Below, piece by piece: positions 24,434 through 32,448 of a stretch of 36,338 nt of DNA (within the stretch, counting starts at the first letter, position 1; every line of letters starts with the position of its first letter). A program made the position numbers and the translations under genes. This DNA comes from Candidatus Latescibacterota bacterium (GTDB taxonomy: Bacteria; Krumholzibacteriota; Krumholzibacteriia; WVZY01), in assembly GCA_020352495.1 (NCBI GenBank), contig CP070677.1:3401975-3438312 (forward strand), in the 5' to 3' direction. The notes beneath the pieces were generated by a model. It was not told the DNA's origin and made no database searches. It saw nothing but the letters and a program-made list of their open reading frames with translations.

Positions 24434-25360
24434 ATGATTCTCTATCTAATACCCGTTCTTACCGCATTGACACTGCTTGCTGCCGCTGCGGCATTCTATC
24501 AGCTCCAGGTTCGAGGCCGTGAGACGTCCGAACGACTCCGGCGGGTCCTGGACGGTGAAGATAGTCCAGACACCGTTCTGGATCCGAGGGATACCTCGCT
24601 GCCGATCCTGGGAAAGGCAGTCTCGTTCTTGGCGTGGCTGCTGCCGGGACATATCTATTCCGAACCCCTTCAGTGGGAGCTTGCACAGGCGGGGTATCGG
24701 CATCTCGAAGCCCGGAAGGTTTTCGCAGGGATGCGTGTCATCTCCACGGTGGTTCTGGGACTGTCGGCGGCTTTGATTGCGTGGCAGCTCAAGAGACAAC
24801 CGCAAGAAATTTTGATTCTCACACTGGTGGGTGTCCTGGTCGGTTTCTACCTACCCATGATGATAGTCAGGACGCGCCAGAGTAAGAGACAGAGGGAGAT
24901 CACACTTGCACTCCCCGACGCGTTGGATCTTCTCGTCATCTGCGTGGAGGCCGGACAGGGTCTCAATGCCGCACTGCTCAAGGTCGGCCGCGAGACAGCG
25001 CTTTATTCGGGAGCTCTCAGTGAGGAGCTAAAAACAGTGAACAATGAAATGCGGGCCGGCGTAACGCGAATTCAGGCCTTGAGAAATCTCTCTTTGCGGA
25101 CAGGGGTCGATGAGGTTCGCGCGTTGGTTGCCGTAATGATTCAGAGCGATAGATTTGGTACGAGCATCGCGCAAGCACTGCGTACGCACGCAGAATCGTT
25201 GCGCATCCGGCGGCGTCAACGTGCGGAGGAAACCGCCCGGAAGGCCCCTGTGAAACTCGTTTTCCCGCTGGTTTTTTGTATCTTTCCCGAGCTGCTTGTA
25301 GTGATCCTTGCTCCGGGGATGCTGGCGCTATTCCGGGCATTGTCGGACATGGCGAAATGA
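24434..25360 (+). CDS. tadC: Tad inner-membrane platform protein TadC
   Basis: This is the second platform protein, paralogous to TadB, with 308 residues. Helices lie at 1-23, around 95-135 and at the C-terminus. The F domain shows ITLALPDALDLLVICVEAGQ, GLNAALLKVGRETALYSG, ALSEELKTVNNEMRAGVTRI, VRALVAVMIQSDRFGTSIAQ, ALRTHAESLRIRRRQRAEE and the closing KLVFPLVFCIFPELLVVILA. All family features are present. It starts three bases after the tadB stop and ends in TGA, a further sign that UGA is an ordinary stop in this operon. Confidence 0.93.
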   Translation: MILYLIPVLTALTLLAAAAAFYQLQVRGRETSERLRRVLDGEDSPDTVLDPRDTSLPILGKAVSFLAWLLPGHIYSEPLQWELAQAGYRHLEARKVFAGMRVISTVVLGLSAALIAWQLKRQPQEILILTLVGVLVGFYLPMMIVRTRQSKRQREITLALPDALDLLVICVEAGQGLNAALLKVGRETALYSGALSEELKTVNNEMRAGVTRIQALRNLSLRTGVDEVRALVAVMIQSDRFGTSIAQALRTHAESLRIRRRQRAEETARKAPVKLVFPLVFCIFPELLVVILAPGMLALFRALSDMAK

Positions 25361-25414
25361 GCGGAGTGATGCCGTGTTTGACGCGGTTTGAAGTCCAAGA
25401 GAGGAGGTAACAGA

Positions 25415-25528
25415 ATGTCATTCAACATGATTCTTCTCATCCTCGGTGTTGTGTTTGGCGTCGCCTATTTCGCGAAGCGTAGCCATCGCAAACAGCGTGA
25501 GATGAAGATGCGCAACAAAGCGCAATGA
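25415..25528 (+). CDS. 37-aa single-pass membrane microprotein in the Tad operon
   Basis: Between tadC and the second pilin lies ATG 25415 with an excellent ribosome site (GAGGAGGT, 25401-25408). It encodes MSFNMILLILGVVFGVAYFA followed by KRSHRKQREMKMRNKAQ and TGA. The first half is one membrane helix and the second a strongly basic cytoplasmic tail. No family is recognised. It lacks a prepilin site, so it is not a pilin. Its place among platform proteins and pilin, and its very good start signal, suggest a real accessory protein, perhaps contacting TadB/TadC. Chance cannot be fully excluded at this length. Confidence 0.65.
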   Translation: MSFNMILLILGVVFGVAYFAKRSHRKQREMKMRNKAQ

Positions 25529-25631
25529 ACCGTAAGACAAATACTCCGTCGGCCACGCCGCCTTTGGGGCGGTGGGCCAGGTGTTTGACGGTCTCGAGGC
25601 AACACAGGTGATCATCGGAAAGGAGAAGCCG

Positions 25632-25856
25632 TTGAACAGGATCAAGCGATTCATCCGTGGCCAATCTGGTCAGGACATGGTCGAATTCGGCCTGTTGGCG
25701 GCGTTTCTCTCGATAATTGCCGTCAACGTGCTCGTAAACTTTGGCCCCTACATAAGGCCCTACTACTACAAGATGCAAGATGCAGTGAGAAGGGCCGCCG
25801 TGTTCAACCCGGGGTCAGGTGGAAGTGGCAGCGGTAAGGACCTCCCCGGTCATTGA
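25632..25856 (+). CDS. flp: Second Flp-type pilin, variant
   Basis: This 74-residue prepilin begins LNRIKRFIRGQSGQDMVEFG and continues LLAAFLSIIAVNVLVNFGPY. The cleavage site G^QDMVEF keeps Glu5 but has Phe where most Flp pilins have Tyr6. Its tail is longer than in the first pilin, with YYYKMQDAVRRAAVF and a glycine/serine-rich end (GSGGSGSGKDLPGH). This suggests a minor or alternative subunit, perhaps a tip or anchoring protein. The start TTG 25632 is set by AAAGGAG (25619-25625); an upstream in-frame start would place 20 extra residues before the leader. It is last in the operon and followed by a terminator. Confidence 0.85.
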   Translation: MNRIKRFIRGQSGQDMVEFGLLAAFLSIIAVNVLVNFGPYIRPYYYKMQDAVRRAAVFNPGSGGSGSGKDLPGH

Positions 25857-25892
25857 TGCGACGCCATTTGGCGACAATCATGCCGCTACCGT

Positions 25893-25926
25893 GGGTCCCG
25901 ACTAATCTGGTCGGGACCCTTTTTTT
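25893..25926 (+). terminator. Intrinsic terminator of the Tad operon
   Basis: GGGTCCCGAC (25893-25902) pairs perfectly with GTCGGGACCC (25910-25919) over a 7-base loop, followed by seven Ts (25920-25926). It lies 36 bp after the second pilin gene. Confidence 0.95.
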
Positions 25927-26022
25927 AGACTAACACGGTAAAAGGGGCTGCCATTCTCATCCGTCGCATCGTGTTCTCGATACGATTTTGGATTGAACGG
26001 GTACCGATTGTTGAGTAGAGTC

Positions 26023-26059
26023 CTCGTAGGAAGCCCGGTCGAGACCGGCTTCCTGCGAG
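26023..26059 (+). promoter_or_regulatory. Long hairpin in the leader of the DUF819 gene
   Basis: CTCGTAGGAAGCCCGGTC (26023-26040) folds back on GACCGGCTTCCTGCGAG (26043-26059) with one bulged C and one G-U pair, about 16 base pairs with a tetraloop. No T run follows, so it is not a terminator. It may be a structured leader, an RNase III site or an intergenic repeat. Confidence 0.6.
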
Positions 26060-26132
26060 CTCTGGTTGTTCTCATCGACTGTTCGCAAGTCATTGAGATC
26101 CCCACATCGGTTGAACGGGGGTCCGCAAACCG

Positions 26133-27305
26133 GTGCAAGGTTCCGAGGTCCTCATAACCCATCCTTACGCGCTCCTTGCGGTGCTCATGCTCGTTCCAGT
26201 GATGTTTCTCGGTCTGGAGCGGTGGACGCAGTGGAGGGTTTTCGAGTACCTCCCGCCGGTCGTTTGGATCTTTGTCTTTCCCATCGTTCTGAGCGGCTTG
26301 AGGATCATTCCAAACTCGTCCCCCACATACGACACGTTCAAAGCCTTCGCCGTACCGATGTTCATCATCTTGATGCTTTTGGATGTCGATCTCCGTGCGA
26401 CGATGAAGGTCGCGATCCGGAGCATTGGGGTCCTCACTTTTGGGGCCTTTGGTGTGGTGGTTGGAGGGATCGCCGCGTTCTTTTTTTTCAAGGGGCAGTT
26501 GGATCCGGAGTCATGGCGCGGTTTTGGCGCGTTGGCCGGAAGCTGGATCGGAGGAACGGGGAACCTTGCCGCGGTCGCCGAGGCGGTGGACACGCCTCCA
26601 ACAATGATGGGTATCGTGGTCATCGCGGATACGTTCATTTTTATACTCTATTTCCCCGTACTCTTTGCGTGCAAGAGGTGGGCAAAACCATTCGCACGGT
26701 TCACCGGCGTCACCAAGGAGTCTGCCAGGAAGCTCGATGAGGCGGTGAGCCGGCTCGAAAAAAAATCAAACGTCATCGATTACCGGGACATCTTGACGCT
26801 TTTTGGGGTGGGATTTCTCTTGATATGGATCGTGGGTCACCTGGCCCAGCACCTGCCGGCGAAGGAAGGCGTTTTTAGCGCAAAAACCTGGCAGATCCTC
26901 ATTCTGACGACCGTCGCACTCCTTCTCGCATCGACACCGCTTCGAAAGGTTCCCGGGACACACTCGATGTCGATGGCTCTTGTCTATGTGTACCTATCGA
27001 TGATCGGGGCACAGGCAAACATCCACGAGGCGGCCAACGCCCCTTATTTCCTTTTAGCGGGGATCCTGTGCATTGTTTTGCACGCGGGATTTTGTGTCGT
27101 GGGTGCGAAGTTGTTTCGTGTGGATGTGCATCTTACCGCGATCGCGAGCGTCGCATGCATTGGCGGGGCGGCGTCGGCGCCCGTGGTGGCGGCGTATCAC
27201 CGAAAAGAGCTGGTACCCGTCGCGATTCTCCTTGCGCTTGCCGGTTACGCCCTCGGGAACTATCTTGGTCTGTTGGCGGCTTACGGGTGCCGATGGATTC
27301 TTTGA
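26133..27305 (+). CDS. DUF819 family integral membrane protein (transporter-like)
   Basis: The protein is 390 residues with about eleven membrane helices and is recognised as DUF819 by GSWIGGTGNLAAVAEAVDTP near the middle and IGGAASAPVVAAYHRKELVP with ILLALAGYALGNYLGLL at the end. The family (YjcL-like) is related to ion/solute transporters, with an inverted-repeat layout hinted at by the two GG-containing motifs; the substrate is unknown. A charged cytoplasmic segment lies around residues 190-215. GTG 26133 is the only reasonable start before the first helix but has a weak ribosome site. It is monocistronic, preceded by a long hairpin and followed by a palindromic repeat. Confidence 0.85.
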   Translation: MQGSEVLITHPYALLAVLMLVPVMFLGLERWTQWRVFEYLPPVVWIFVFPIVLSGLRIIPNSSPTYDTFKAFAVPMFIILMLLDVDLRATMKVAIRSIGVLTFGAFGVVVGGIAAFFFFKGQLDPESWRGFGALAGSWIGGTGNLAAVAEAVDTPPTMMGIVVIADTFIFILYFPVLFACKRWAKPFARFTGVTKESARKLDEAVSRLEKKSNVIDYRDILTLFGVGFLLIWIVGHLAQHLPAKEGVFSAKTWQILILTTVALLLASTPLRKVPGTHSMSMALVYVYLSMIGAQANIHEAANAPYFLLAGILCIVLHAGFCVVGAKLFRVDVHLTAIASVACIGGAASAPVVAAYHRKELVPVAILLALAGYALGNYLGLLAAYGCRWIL

Positions 27306-27406
27306 CCGCGATGTCGGTCGTTACCCGTATGAATCCACCATCGATCCGTCAGATCTGGTCGACGGAGTAGGTTCGTTGCGCAGGTATGGTTGCGATGCCG
27401 CATATA

Positions 27407-27543
27407 GACCGCAGGTGTCGTAACAGTACGGCGGCTCAAACAGTCCTCGCGCGCCGAACGAGGAAGTCCCAAAATCACCGTCGCGTTTCGTCGTGTCGGC
27501 GCGCTGCGGAACTCGCCGGCGTACTGCCACCACACCTGCGGTC
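27407..27543. repeat. REP-like palindromic element, copy 2 (137 bp)
   Basis: Terminal arms GACCGCAGGTGT (27407-27418) and ACACCTGCGGTC (27532-27543) are exact inverses. Inside, CAGTACG/CGTACTG (27424-27430 with 27520-27526) and GCGCGCCGA/TCGGCGCGC (27449-27457 with 27496-27504) also pair, giving one long imperfect hairpin. Its 27427-27456 segment matches copy 1 at 11675-11705, including the identical ACAGTCCTCGCGCGCCG. Like copy 1 it lies between convergent genes. The rest of the 277-bp gap (27306-27582) holds nothing else I recognise. Confidence 0.75.
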
Positions 27544-27582
27544 GTTGCGCCCCGTCGGCTTTGATATTCTGATGGATCAAGG

Positions 27583-28632
27583 CTAGTACGGCTCGCCCGA
27601 CATTCGGCGGCGGTGGTTGTGGATTTTGTCGTAGGTGCCACCGTAGACGAAATCACGGATGGGATCCTGCGCGAGAAACCCGTGCGGAAATCCAAGATCC
27701 ACACGACTTGCCTTATCAAGGCGTTCCAAGTGTTTCTGGTCGAGCGTAACGTCGAGCGCACCAAGGTTGTCCTTGAGCTGCGAGAGTGTTCTTGCTCCTA
27801 ACAGCGGTACGATCACACCCCTTTGTTGACGTACCCAGCTGATGGCAACCTGGGACGACGTGCATCCGATCGCCTCGGCGACAGCGGCGACTTCCTCGGC
27901 GATCGTCAGGTTGCGTTTGTCCTTTGCAGCGCCCTCCTTTGCGCGGCCTTCCCTTGGGGGCGTCTTCTTGAGATATTTACCGGTTAGTACGCCGGCCCCA
28001 AGCACACTCCACGGGGTTACACCGATATCGAACGCCCGTGCCATCGGCAACAGGTCCGCCTCCGCGGTACGATCGATGAGGCTATAACGTATCTGCAGCC
28101 CGACAAACGGTGTCCATCCACGGAGATCCGCGATCGTGTTGGCCTGGGAGACGATCCACGCCGGTGTGTCGGAAATCCCTATGTGGAGCACCTTGCCCTG
28201 ACGCACCAAATCATCCAGCGCGCGCATCACCTCATCGACGTAAGTGGTGAAATCCCACGCGTGGACCCAGTAGAGGTCGACGTACTCGGTCCCAAGCCGT
28301 TTCAGACTCGCCTCCAGCGATTGCATCATGTTTTTGCGATGGTTACCGCTGAAGTTGGGATCGTCACGCCGCATAAACAACGTGTACTTCGTGGCAATCA
28401 CAAAGTGCTCCCGGTCACTGGCGACAAACTCTCCAACCCATTTTTCACTGGTGCCCTCGGTGTACCGGTTGGCCGTGTCGATGAAGTTGCCACCGGCCTT
28501 GACGAACGCGTCGAACATCTTGCGGCTCTCGCTTTTTGAGGCGCCCCATCCCCATTCCTCACCAAATGTCATCGCGCCAAGCGCAAGCTCGGAGACACGG
28601 AGTCCGCTTTTGCCCAAGAGTTTGTATCGCAT
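27583..28632 (-). CDS. Aldo/keto reductase
   Basis: NADPH-dependent cytosolic oxidoreductase of the AKR superfamily, 349 residues. It begins MRYKLLGKSGLRVSELALGA and shows the catalytic tetrad Asp52 and Tyr57 (FIDTANRYTEG), Lys82 (IATKYTLF) and His124 (DLYWVHAWD), then the C-terminal cofactor region (AISWVRQQRGVIVPLLGART, LSQLKDNLGAL). It is closest in layout to YajO/Gas1-like and potassium-channel beta-like AKRs, so the substrate (an aldehyde or ketone) cannot be named. ATG 28632 is set by the family start and by AGGAAGG upstream; a longer frame reaches 28776 but has no homology. It is divergent from cysK, whose promoter lies between them. Confidence 0.9.
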   Translation of the reverse strand: MRYKLLGKSGLRVSELALGAMTFGEEWGWGASKSESRKMFDAFVKAGGNFIDTANRYTEGTSEKWVGEFVASDREHFVIATKYTLFMRRDDPNFSGNHRKNMMQSLEASLKRLGTEYVDLYWVHAWDFTTYVDEVMRALDDLVRQGKVLHIGISDTPAWIVSQANTIADLRGWTPFVGLQIRYSLIDRTAEADLLPMARAFDIGVTPWSVLGAGVLTGKYLKKTPPREGRAKEGAAKDKRNLTIAEEVAAVAEAIGCTSSQVAISWVRQQRGVIVPLLGARTLSQLKDNLGALDVTLDQKHLERLDKASRVDLGFPHGFLAQDPIRDFVYGGTYDKIHNHRRRMSGEPY

Positions 28633-28792
28633 TGCCAACCTTCCTGTTCGGTTGATGTTCTTGGTTTGTCGTCGAATTGTGCGGCTCGATCCTGTGGCAA
28701 GGGTAGCGGCATATGACGATTTGTCAAGGGGACCGGAGACTTGACGTGTAAATGACCGGTCGCCCGGCCGACTCATGACAGAGAGGTCGCTT

Positions 28793-28821
28793 TTGACCGC
28801 ACGGTGATTGTCTGTTAATAT
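28793..28821 (+). promoter_or_regulatory. Sigma-70 promoter of cysK-cysE
   Basis: TTGACC (28793-28798), exactly 17 bp, TAATAT (28816-28821), matching 5/6 and 4/6 positions. Transcription would start near 28828, giving a leader of about 38 bases before GTG 28866. This is the best sigma-70 promoter in the window. Confidence 0.7.
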
Positions 28822-28865
28822 GCTGATTTATCGGTGACACAGGAATGTGATAAGGGGTAAGGGCA

Positions 28866-29759
28866 GTGTTCGACGACATTCTACATACGATCGGGAAGAC
28901 ACCGCTGGTCAGATTGAGCCGCATCAACCCTTCCATCTTTGCCAAAGTCGAGTCGTTCAACCCGGGGGGGAGCGTTAAGGACCGTATTTCCCTCTCCATG
29001 ATCGAGGCTGCGGAAAGCGACGGATCTATCAAGCCGGGGGATACCATCGTGGAACCTACATCGGGTAACACGGGGATTGGGCTTGCCATGGTCGCCGCCG
29101 TCAAAGGCTACAAACTGATACTGACCATGCCCGAATCGATGAGCGTGGAGCGGCGAAAGCTCTTGAAGGCGTACGGTGCACGGATCGTTCTTACCCCCGC
29201 AGGAAAAGGAATGAGGGGTGCGGTGGAAGAAGCCGAGAAGCTAGCCAAGGAGAACGGTTACTTCCAACCCCAACAGTTTGCGAACAAGGCCAACCCCGAG
29301 GTACACAGAAGAACGACTGCATTGGAGATCCTGGCCGATATGGACAGGATCGATTTCTTTGTCGCGGGAGTTGGAACGGGCGGGACAATAACCGGTGTGG
29401 GCGAGGTGTTGAAGAGGAAGAACAAGAACACAAAGATAATCGCCGTCGAGCCAGACGAATCGGCCGTGCTTTCGGGAGGTAGCCCCGGTCCACACAAGAT
29501 CCAAGGCATTGGGGCGGGGTTCGTGCCGGAGATTCTCAATACCAAGATCTATGACGACATTATCCGCGTCACGGCGGTCGACGCGCGTTCGGCCGCGAGA
29601 CTGCTGGCCGTGAAGGAAGGTATACTCGCAGGAATTTCTGCCGGCGCGGTCCTGCATGCCGCGATTCACGTCGCAAATGAAAACCCGGGCAAGACCGTGG
29701 TGACGGTTCTCCCCGATACCGGTGAAAGATATCTGTCCACCGACCTATTTGAGGAGTGA
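28866..29759 (+). CDS. cysK: Cysteine synthase A (O-acetylserine sulfhydrylase)
   Basis: CysK makes L-cysteine from O-acetylserine and sulfide using pyridoxal phosphate. The 297-residue protein has [12 protein letters not shown], the PLP-lysine segment NPGGSVKDR (Lys38), the substrate loop [10 protein letters not shown] (65-74), the phosphate-binding [13 protein letters not shown], and GISAGAV near the C-terminus, with [14 protein letters not shown] as the closing block. Length is slightly short but all motifs are present. GTG 28866 follows AAGGGGTAAGGG. cysE starts four bases downstream; CysK and CysE are known to form the cysteine synthase complex, so the operon makes sense. Confidence 0.95.
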   Translation: MFDDILHTIGKTPLVRLSRINPSIFAKVESFNPGGSVKDRISLSMIEAAESDGSIKPGDTIVEPTSGNTGIGLAMVAAVKGYKLILTMPESMSVERRKLLKAYGARIVLTPAGKGMRGAVEEAEKLAKENGYFQPQQFANKANPEVHRRTTALEILADMDRIDFFVAGVGTGGTITGVGEVLKRKNKNTKIIAVEPDESAVLSGGSPGPHKIQGIGAGFVPEILNTKIYDDIIRVTAVDARSAARLLAVKEGILAGISAGAVLHAAIHVANENPGKTVVTVLPDTGERYLSTDLFEE

Positions 29760-29763
29760 GAGG

Positions 29764-30312
29764 ATGTTCGAGGACATCAAGGCCATCTACAAAAATGACC
29801 CTGCTGGCCGGGGGCTGGAGGTTCTTCTCTATCCGGGCCTGCACGCGATCGTCGTTCACAGGTACATCTGTCACCCTTTCTACAGAGTGAGACTCAGGTT
29901 CATTGCCCGGTTGATCTCACAGATTGCCCGGTTTTTCACGGGGATCGAGATCCACCCCGGAGCCAAAATCGGGAAAGGCCTCTTTATCGACCACGGCATG
30001 GGCATCGTCATCGGTGAGACGACCGAGATAGGAAACAACTGCATCATGTTTCACCATGTGACCCTGGGTGGTACGGGAAAACACGTGGGCAAGAGGCATC
30101 CGACGATTGGTGACAATGTGATGCTCGGGACGGCCGCCACGCTGCTTGGACCCATCAAGGTAGGGGACAACGTCAGGGTCGGAGCAGAAACGTTTATCAT
30201 CAATCGCGATGTCCCCGACAACTGCACGGTAGTCGGCGCACCCGGTGTCATAGTGAGAAAAGACGGCGAGGATGTCCGGATCAAGCTGAAACGGACAGAG
30301 GGGGCGACCTGA
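29764..30312 (+). CDS. cysE: Serine O-acetyltransferase (short EpsC-type)
   Basis: CysE acetylates L-serine with acetyl-CoA, supplying the substrate of CysK. The 182-residue protein is a short SAT: a helical N-terminus ([37 protein letters not shown]) and then left-handed beta-helix hexapeptide repeats ([60 protein letters not shown]). The catalytic His in IDHGMG and the HHVTLGGTG segment are present. The C-terminal tail is basic and does not end in Ile, the residue that docks into CysK in many bacteria, so complex formation is uncertain. ATG 29764 has GAGGAGTGAGAGG upstream; an earlier in-frame start would lie within cysK. Confidence 0.94.
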   Translation: MFEDIKAIYKNDPAGRGLEVLLYPGLHAIVVHRYICHPFYRVRLRFIARLISQIARFFTGIEIHPGAKIGKGLFIDHGMGIVIGETTEIGNNCIMFHHVTLGGTGKHVGKRHPTIGDNVMLGTAATLLGPIKVGDNVRVGAETFIINRDVPDNCTVVGAPGVIVRKDGEDVRIKLKRTEGAT

Positions 30313-30383
30313 GTCAATCGACAAGTGCCCCGCCCAGGTTTGGATCCGCCAGCACTGGTTCGGAAGAAAGACGTCGAAACGAT

Positions 30384-30408
30384 CCAGCAGACATTCTTTG
30401 TCTGTTGG
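30384..30408. terminator. Candidate terminator hairpin between cysE and phzF-like gene
   Basis: CCAGCAGACA (30384-30393) pairs with TGTCTGTTGG (30399-30408) over a 5-base loop, with one G-U pair. It lies in the 103-bp gap between convergent genes. No good T run follows on either strand, so it is only a candidate terminator. Confidence 0.4.
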
Positions 30409-30415
30409 CCCGCGC

Positions 30416-31204
30416 TCAGACCAACTCACCCCGTAAAACGATGATCGCCTGACCGGCAATACACACCCGGTCTCCTTCGAGGCGAAGCCGAAGGACACCT
30501 CCTCTCGCAGACGCCTGATACGCTTCAAGTTCTTTTTTTCCAAGCACTTGCGACCAGTATGGGGCGAGTAGAGTGTGGGCGAAACCGGTCACGGGGTCCT
30601 CGTCGATCCCGATCGCGGGAGCAAAGAACCGGGATGTAAAATCGATCTCTCCCTTGGAGTTCCGTCCGGTGACCGTCACACTCTGCACGGGAAGCGAGGC
30701 GAGGGACCCGAAGTTGGGCTGCACTTCGCGGACGGCGCTGTCGGATTCGACTTCGATCAAATAGTCTGTTTGTGACTTCCCGACAAACTTTGGCACGACA
30801 CCCAGTGCTTCGAGAAGACCCCCCGGGGGAGTCGTTTCGTTGACGGGAGAAGCGGGGAAATCAAACTCGATCCAGTCTCCCTTTTTTTTCGCCGTGATCA
30901 CGCCACTCCTCGTGACGAATCGGATCGGTTTGTCCGGAGGATGACCGTGGTCTTCGAAGAGCACATGGGCGCTGGCCAACGTCGCGTGTCCGCAGAGATC
31001 GACCTCAACGAGGGGAGTAAACCAGCGAAGATGGTATTCGTCTCCCTTCGGAAACAAGAACGCCGTCTCGGATAGGTTCATTTCACGCGCCACGTCTTGC
31101 ATCCAGCCCTCGTTGGCGGCACTCTCCATGATACACACGGCGGCTGGGTTTCCGGCGAAGCGGCGGTCTGTGAATGAATCGACTTGTACTATTGTCTGAG
31201 TCAT
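30416..31204 (-). CDS. PhzF-family isomerase/epimerase-like protein
   Basis: This is a 262-residue member of the PhzF superfamily (diaminopimelate-epimerase fold), which isomerises small unsaturated acids; the substrate here is unknown. It shows the N-terminal DSFTDRRFAGNPAAVCI, the catalytic Glu46 in MNLSETAFLFP, then RWFTPLVEVDLCGHATLASA and the second-half motif GIDEDPVTGFAHTLLAPYW. The last motif is usually GxxEDPVTGSAH; here Ser is replaced by Phe. No phenazine genes are nearby, so it is not phenazine synthesis. ATG 31204 is set by the family start; AAAGGA lies 15 bases upstream, rather far. An in-frame extension to 31411 would add a hydrophobic stretch but lacks similarity and is probably leader DNA. 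Confidence 0.88.
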   Translation of the reverse strand: MTQTIVQVDSFTDRRFAGNPAAVCIMESAANEGWMQDVAREMNLSETAFLFPKGDEYHLRWFTPLVEVDLCGHATLASAHVLFEDHGHPPDKPIRFVTRSGVITAKKKGDWIEFDFPASPVNETTPPGGLLEALGVVPKFVGKSQTDYLIEVESDSAVREVQPNFGSLASLPVQSVTVTGRNSKGEIDFTSRFFAPAIGIDEDPVTGFAHTLLAPYWSQVLGKKELEAYQASARGGVLRLRLEGDRVCIAGQAIIVLRGELV

Positions 31205-31547
31205 GTCGAACCAGCTGTTCCTTTCGGGCGGTATCGGCGCAATTTTCGCGCTCGATACGCCCCATCGATCCAGGATTTTTGACGGTTCCAGTCTGAAAAC
31301 AACACATACTAATAGTAACACACCGAGTTTGCCGGTCCAAATCAGCGATCTCCAAAACGCTGGGGGAGCGCTCCAACGGTAGATACACAACCCACCAATG
31401 ACCGATAACACTATGAATAATCGCGGCGGTTACGGGCGATGGGAAGGGTAGGAACGTCTTTCAATAAAGGCGTCTTTCGGTTATACATGGATTGGGTGAG
31501 GGAATCGAGTCACCGGCCAAACGACACCCGGCCTACCAACGCTATCC
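31205..31547. other. Divergent intergenic region between phzF-like and MBL genes
   Basis: No gene is supported in these 343 bp. It carries TACTA-A-TAGTA (near 31308-31318), an odd palindrome; the direct repeat CGTCTTTC at 31455 and 31471 (16-bp period, one and a half turns of DNA); and TATACA-like boxes near 31482 for the plus-strand gene. These might be regulator sites, but no consensus is recognised. Confidence 0.3.
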
Positions 31548-32315
31548 ATGATCCGTTACAGTCTCGCGGATTGTAAAGCAAGGCGTGTTTCACGAACGAT
31601 TATGTCTCGATCACGAATGGTCCAATATGATTCAAAAACCCACCGGGTAATTAATGTTCACAGTCTGAAAGTGGGTGTGGGCTGGACGCACTTGATCGAA
31701 ACAGCGAGTGGACTCGTGCTCGTGGATGCCGGGTCCCCGGGAAAGCAAAGCAAAATGTTTCGGTATCTCGAGAAGTTGGGACGAGATGACCTGCGTCTGA
31801 TCATCATCACGCACGCTCATCTGGATCACTATGGGAGTGCCCTCGCGATCGGGCGGTCGACCGACGCTCCGATCGCAATACACCGGGAGGACGCGGACGC
31901 GATGGCCAAAGCCGAAACACATCTGGGGTTGGTCCGTGGTTGGGGAAAATTTGTCGAGAGAACGATGCCGCTGGTCGAACGTTATCTCAGCCCCGAACCG
32001 ACACAAGCCGATCTGTTGCTCGGCGACGGTGAGCGGCTCGATCGTTTTGGGCTCGATGCGCAGATCTTGCACACACCGGGACACACTCCGGGGTCGCTCA
32101 CGCTACTCGTCGATGGGGGATTAGCGTTTGTCGGAGACTTGGCCTCTACAAGGGGCCGACCGCATGCACAGCTCTTTTACGCAACCGATTGGGCGCAGTT
32201 GGAACGCAGCCTCAAACGCGTTCAGAGCCATGAGCCGAGGTGGGTGTACACGGGGCACGGGGGGCGGCCAATTCGCGGTGAGGTTTTTCAGAGAATCAAA
32301 GCCCGTCGGGTATAA
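31548..32315 (+). CDS. Metallo-beta-lactamase-fold hydrolase
   Basis: The 255-residue cytoplasmic enzyme has the MBL zinc motif THAHLDHYG, followed by the later ligands HTPGHTPGSL and a distal GDLAS (Asp) and TGHGG, all in order. These bind two metals and hydrolyse C-O, C-S or similar bonds. It has no signal peptide, and LVLVDAGSPG near the N-terminus is typical of glyoxalase-II-like and quorum-lactonase-like members, so the substrate cannot be told. The start is uncertain: ATG 31548, 31602 and 31617 are in frame and none has a good ribosome site; the conserved fold begins after 31617. Confidence 0.87.
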   Translation: MIRYSLADCKARRVSRTIMSRSRMVQYDSKTHRVINVHSLKVGVGWTHLIETASGLVLVDAGSPGKQSKMFRYLEKLGRDDLRLIIITHAHLDHYGSALAIGRSTDAPIAIHREDADAMAKAETHLGLVRGWGKFVERTMPLVERYLSPEPTQADLLLGDGERLDRFGLDAQILHTPGHTPGSLTLLVDGGLAFVGDLASTRGRPHAQLFYATDWAQLERSLKRVQSHEPRWVYTGHGGRPIRGEVFQRIKARRV

Positions 32316-32382
32316 CCGTTTTGGCTGTCACGTCGCCGCAGTTCGAATCGTCGCAACCCTGAAAATTACTCTTGCGATAACG

Positions 32383-32417
32383 CGCTCGGCGGACTACGGC
32401 ACGAGGACGAGCGTTTT
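32383..32417 (+). terminator. Weak candidate terminator after the MBL gene
   Basis: CGCTCG (32383-32388) pairs with CGAGCG (32408-32413), followed by TTTT (32414-32417). The loop is 19 bases, so the hairpin is weak. It lies between convergent genes. Confidence 0.35.
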
Positions 32418-32448
32418 GCCGCTGAGATAAAGGTTCTTCGCGAGGCGC

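Noticed and set aside
31205..31411. N-terminal membrane extension of the PhzF-like protein
   Set aside because: The frame is open and hydrophobic, but PhzF proteins are soluble and the family start lies at ATG 31204.
32316..32448. A possible tRNA, suggested by GTTCGAATC near 32340
   Set aside because: The flanks do not form a T arm or acceptor stem, and no anticodon arm could be drawn.
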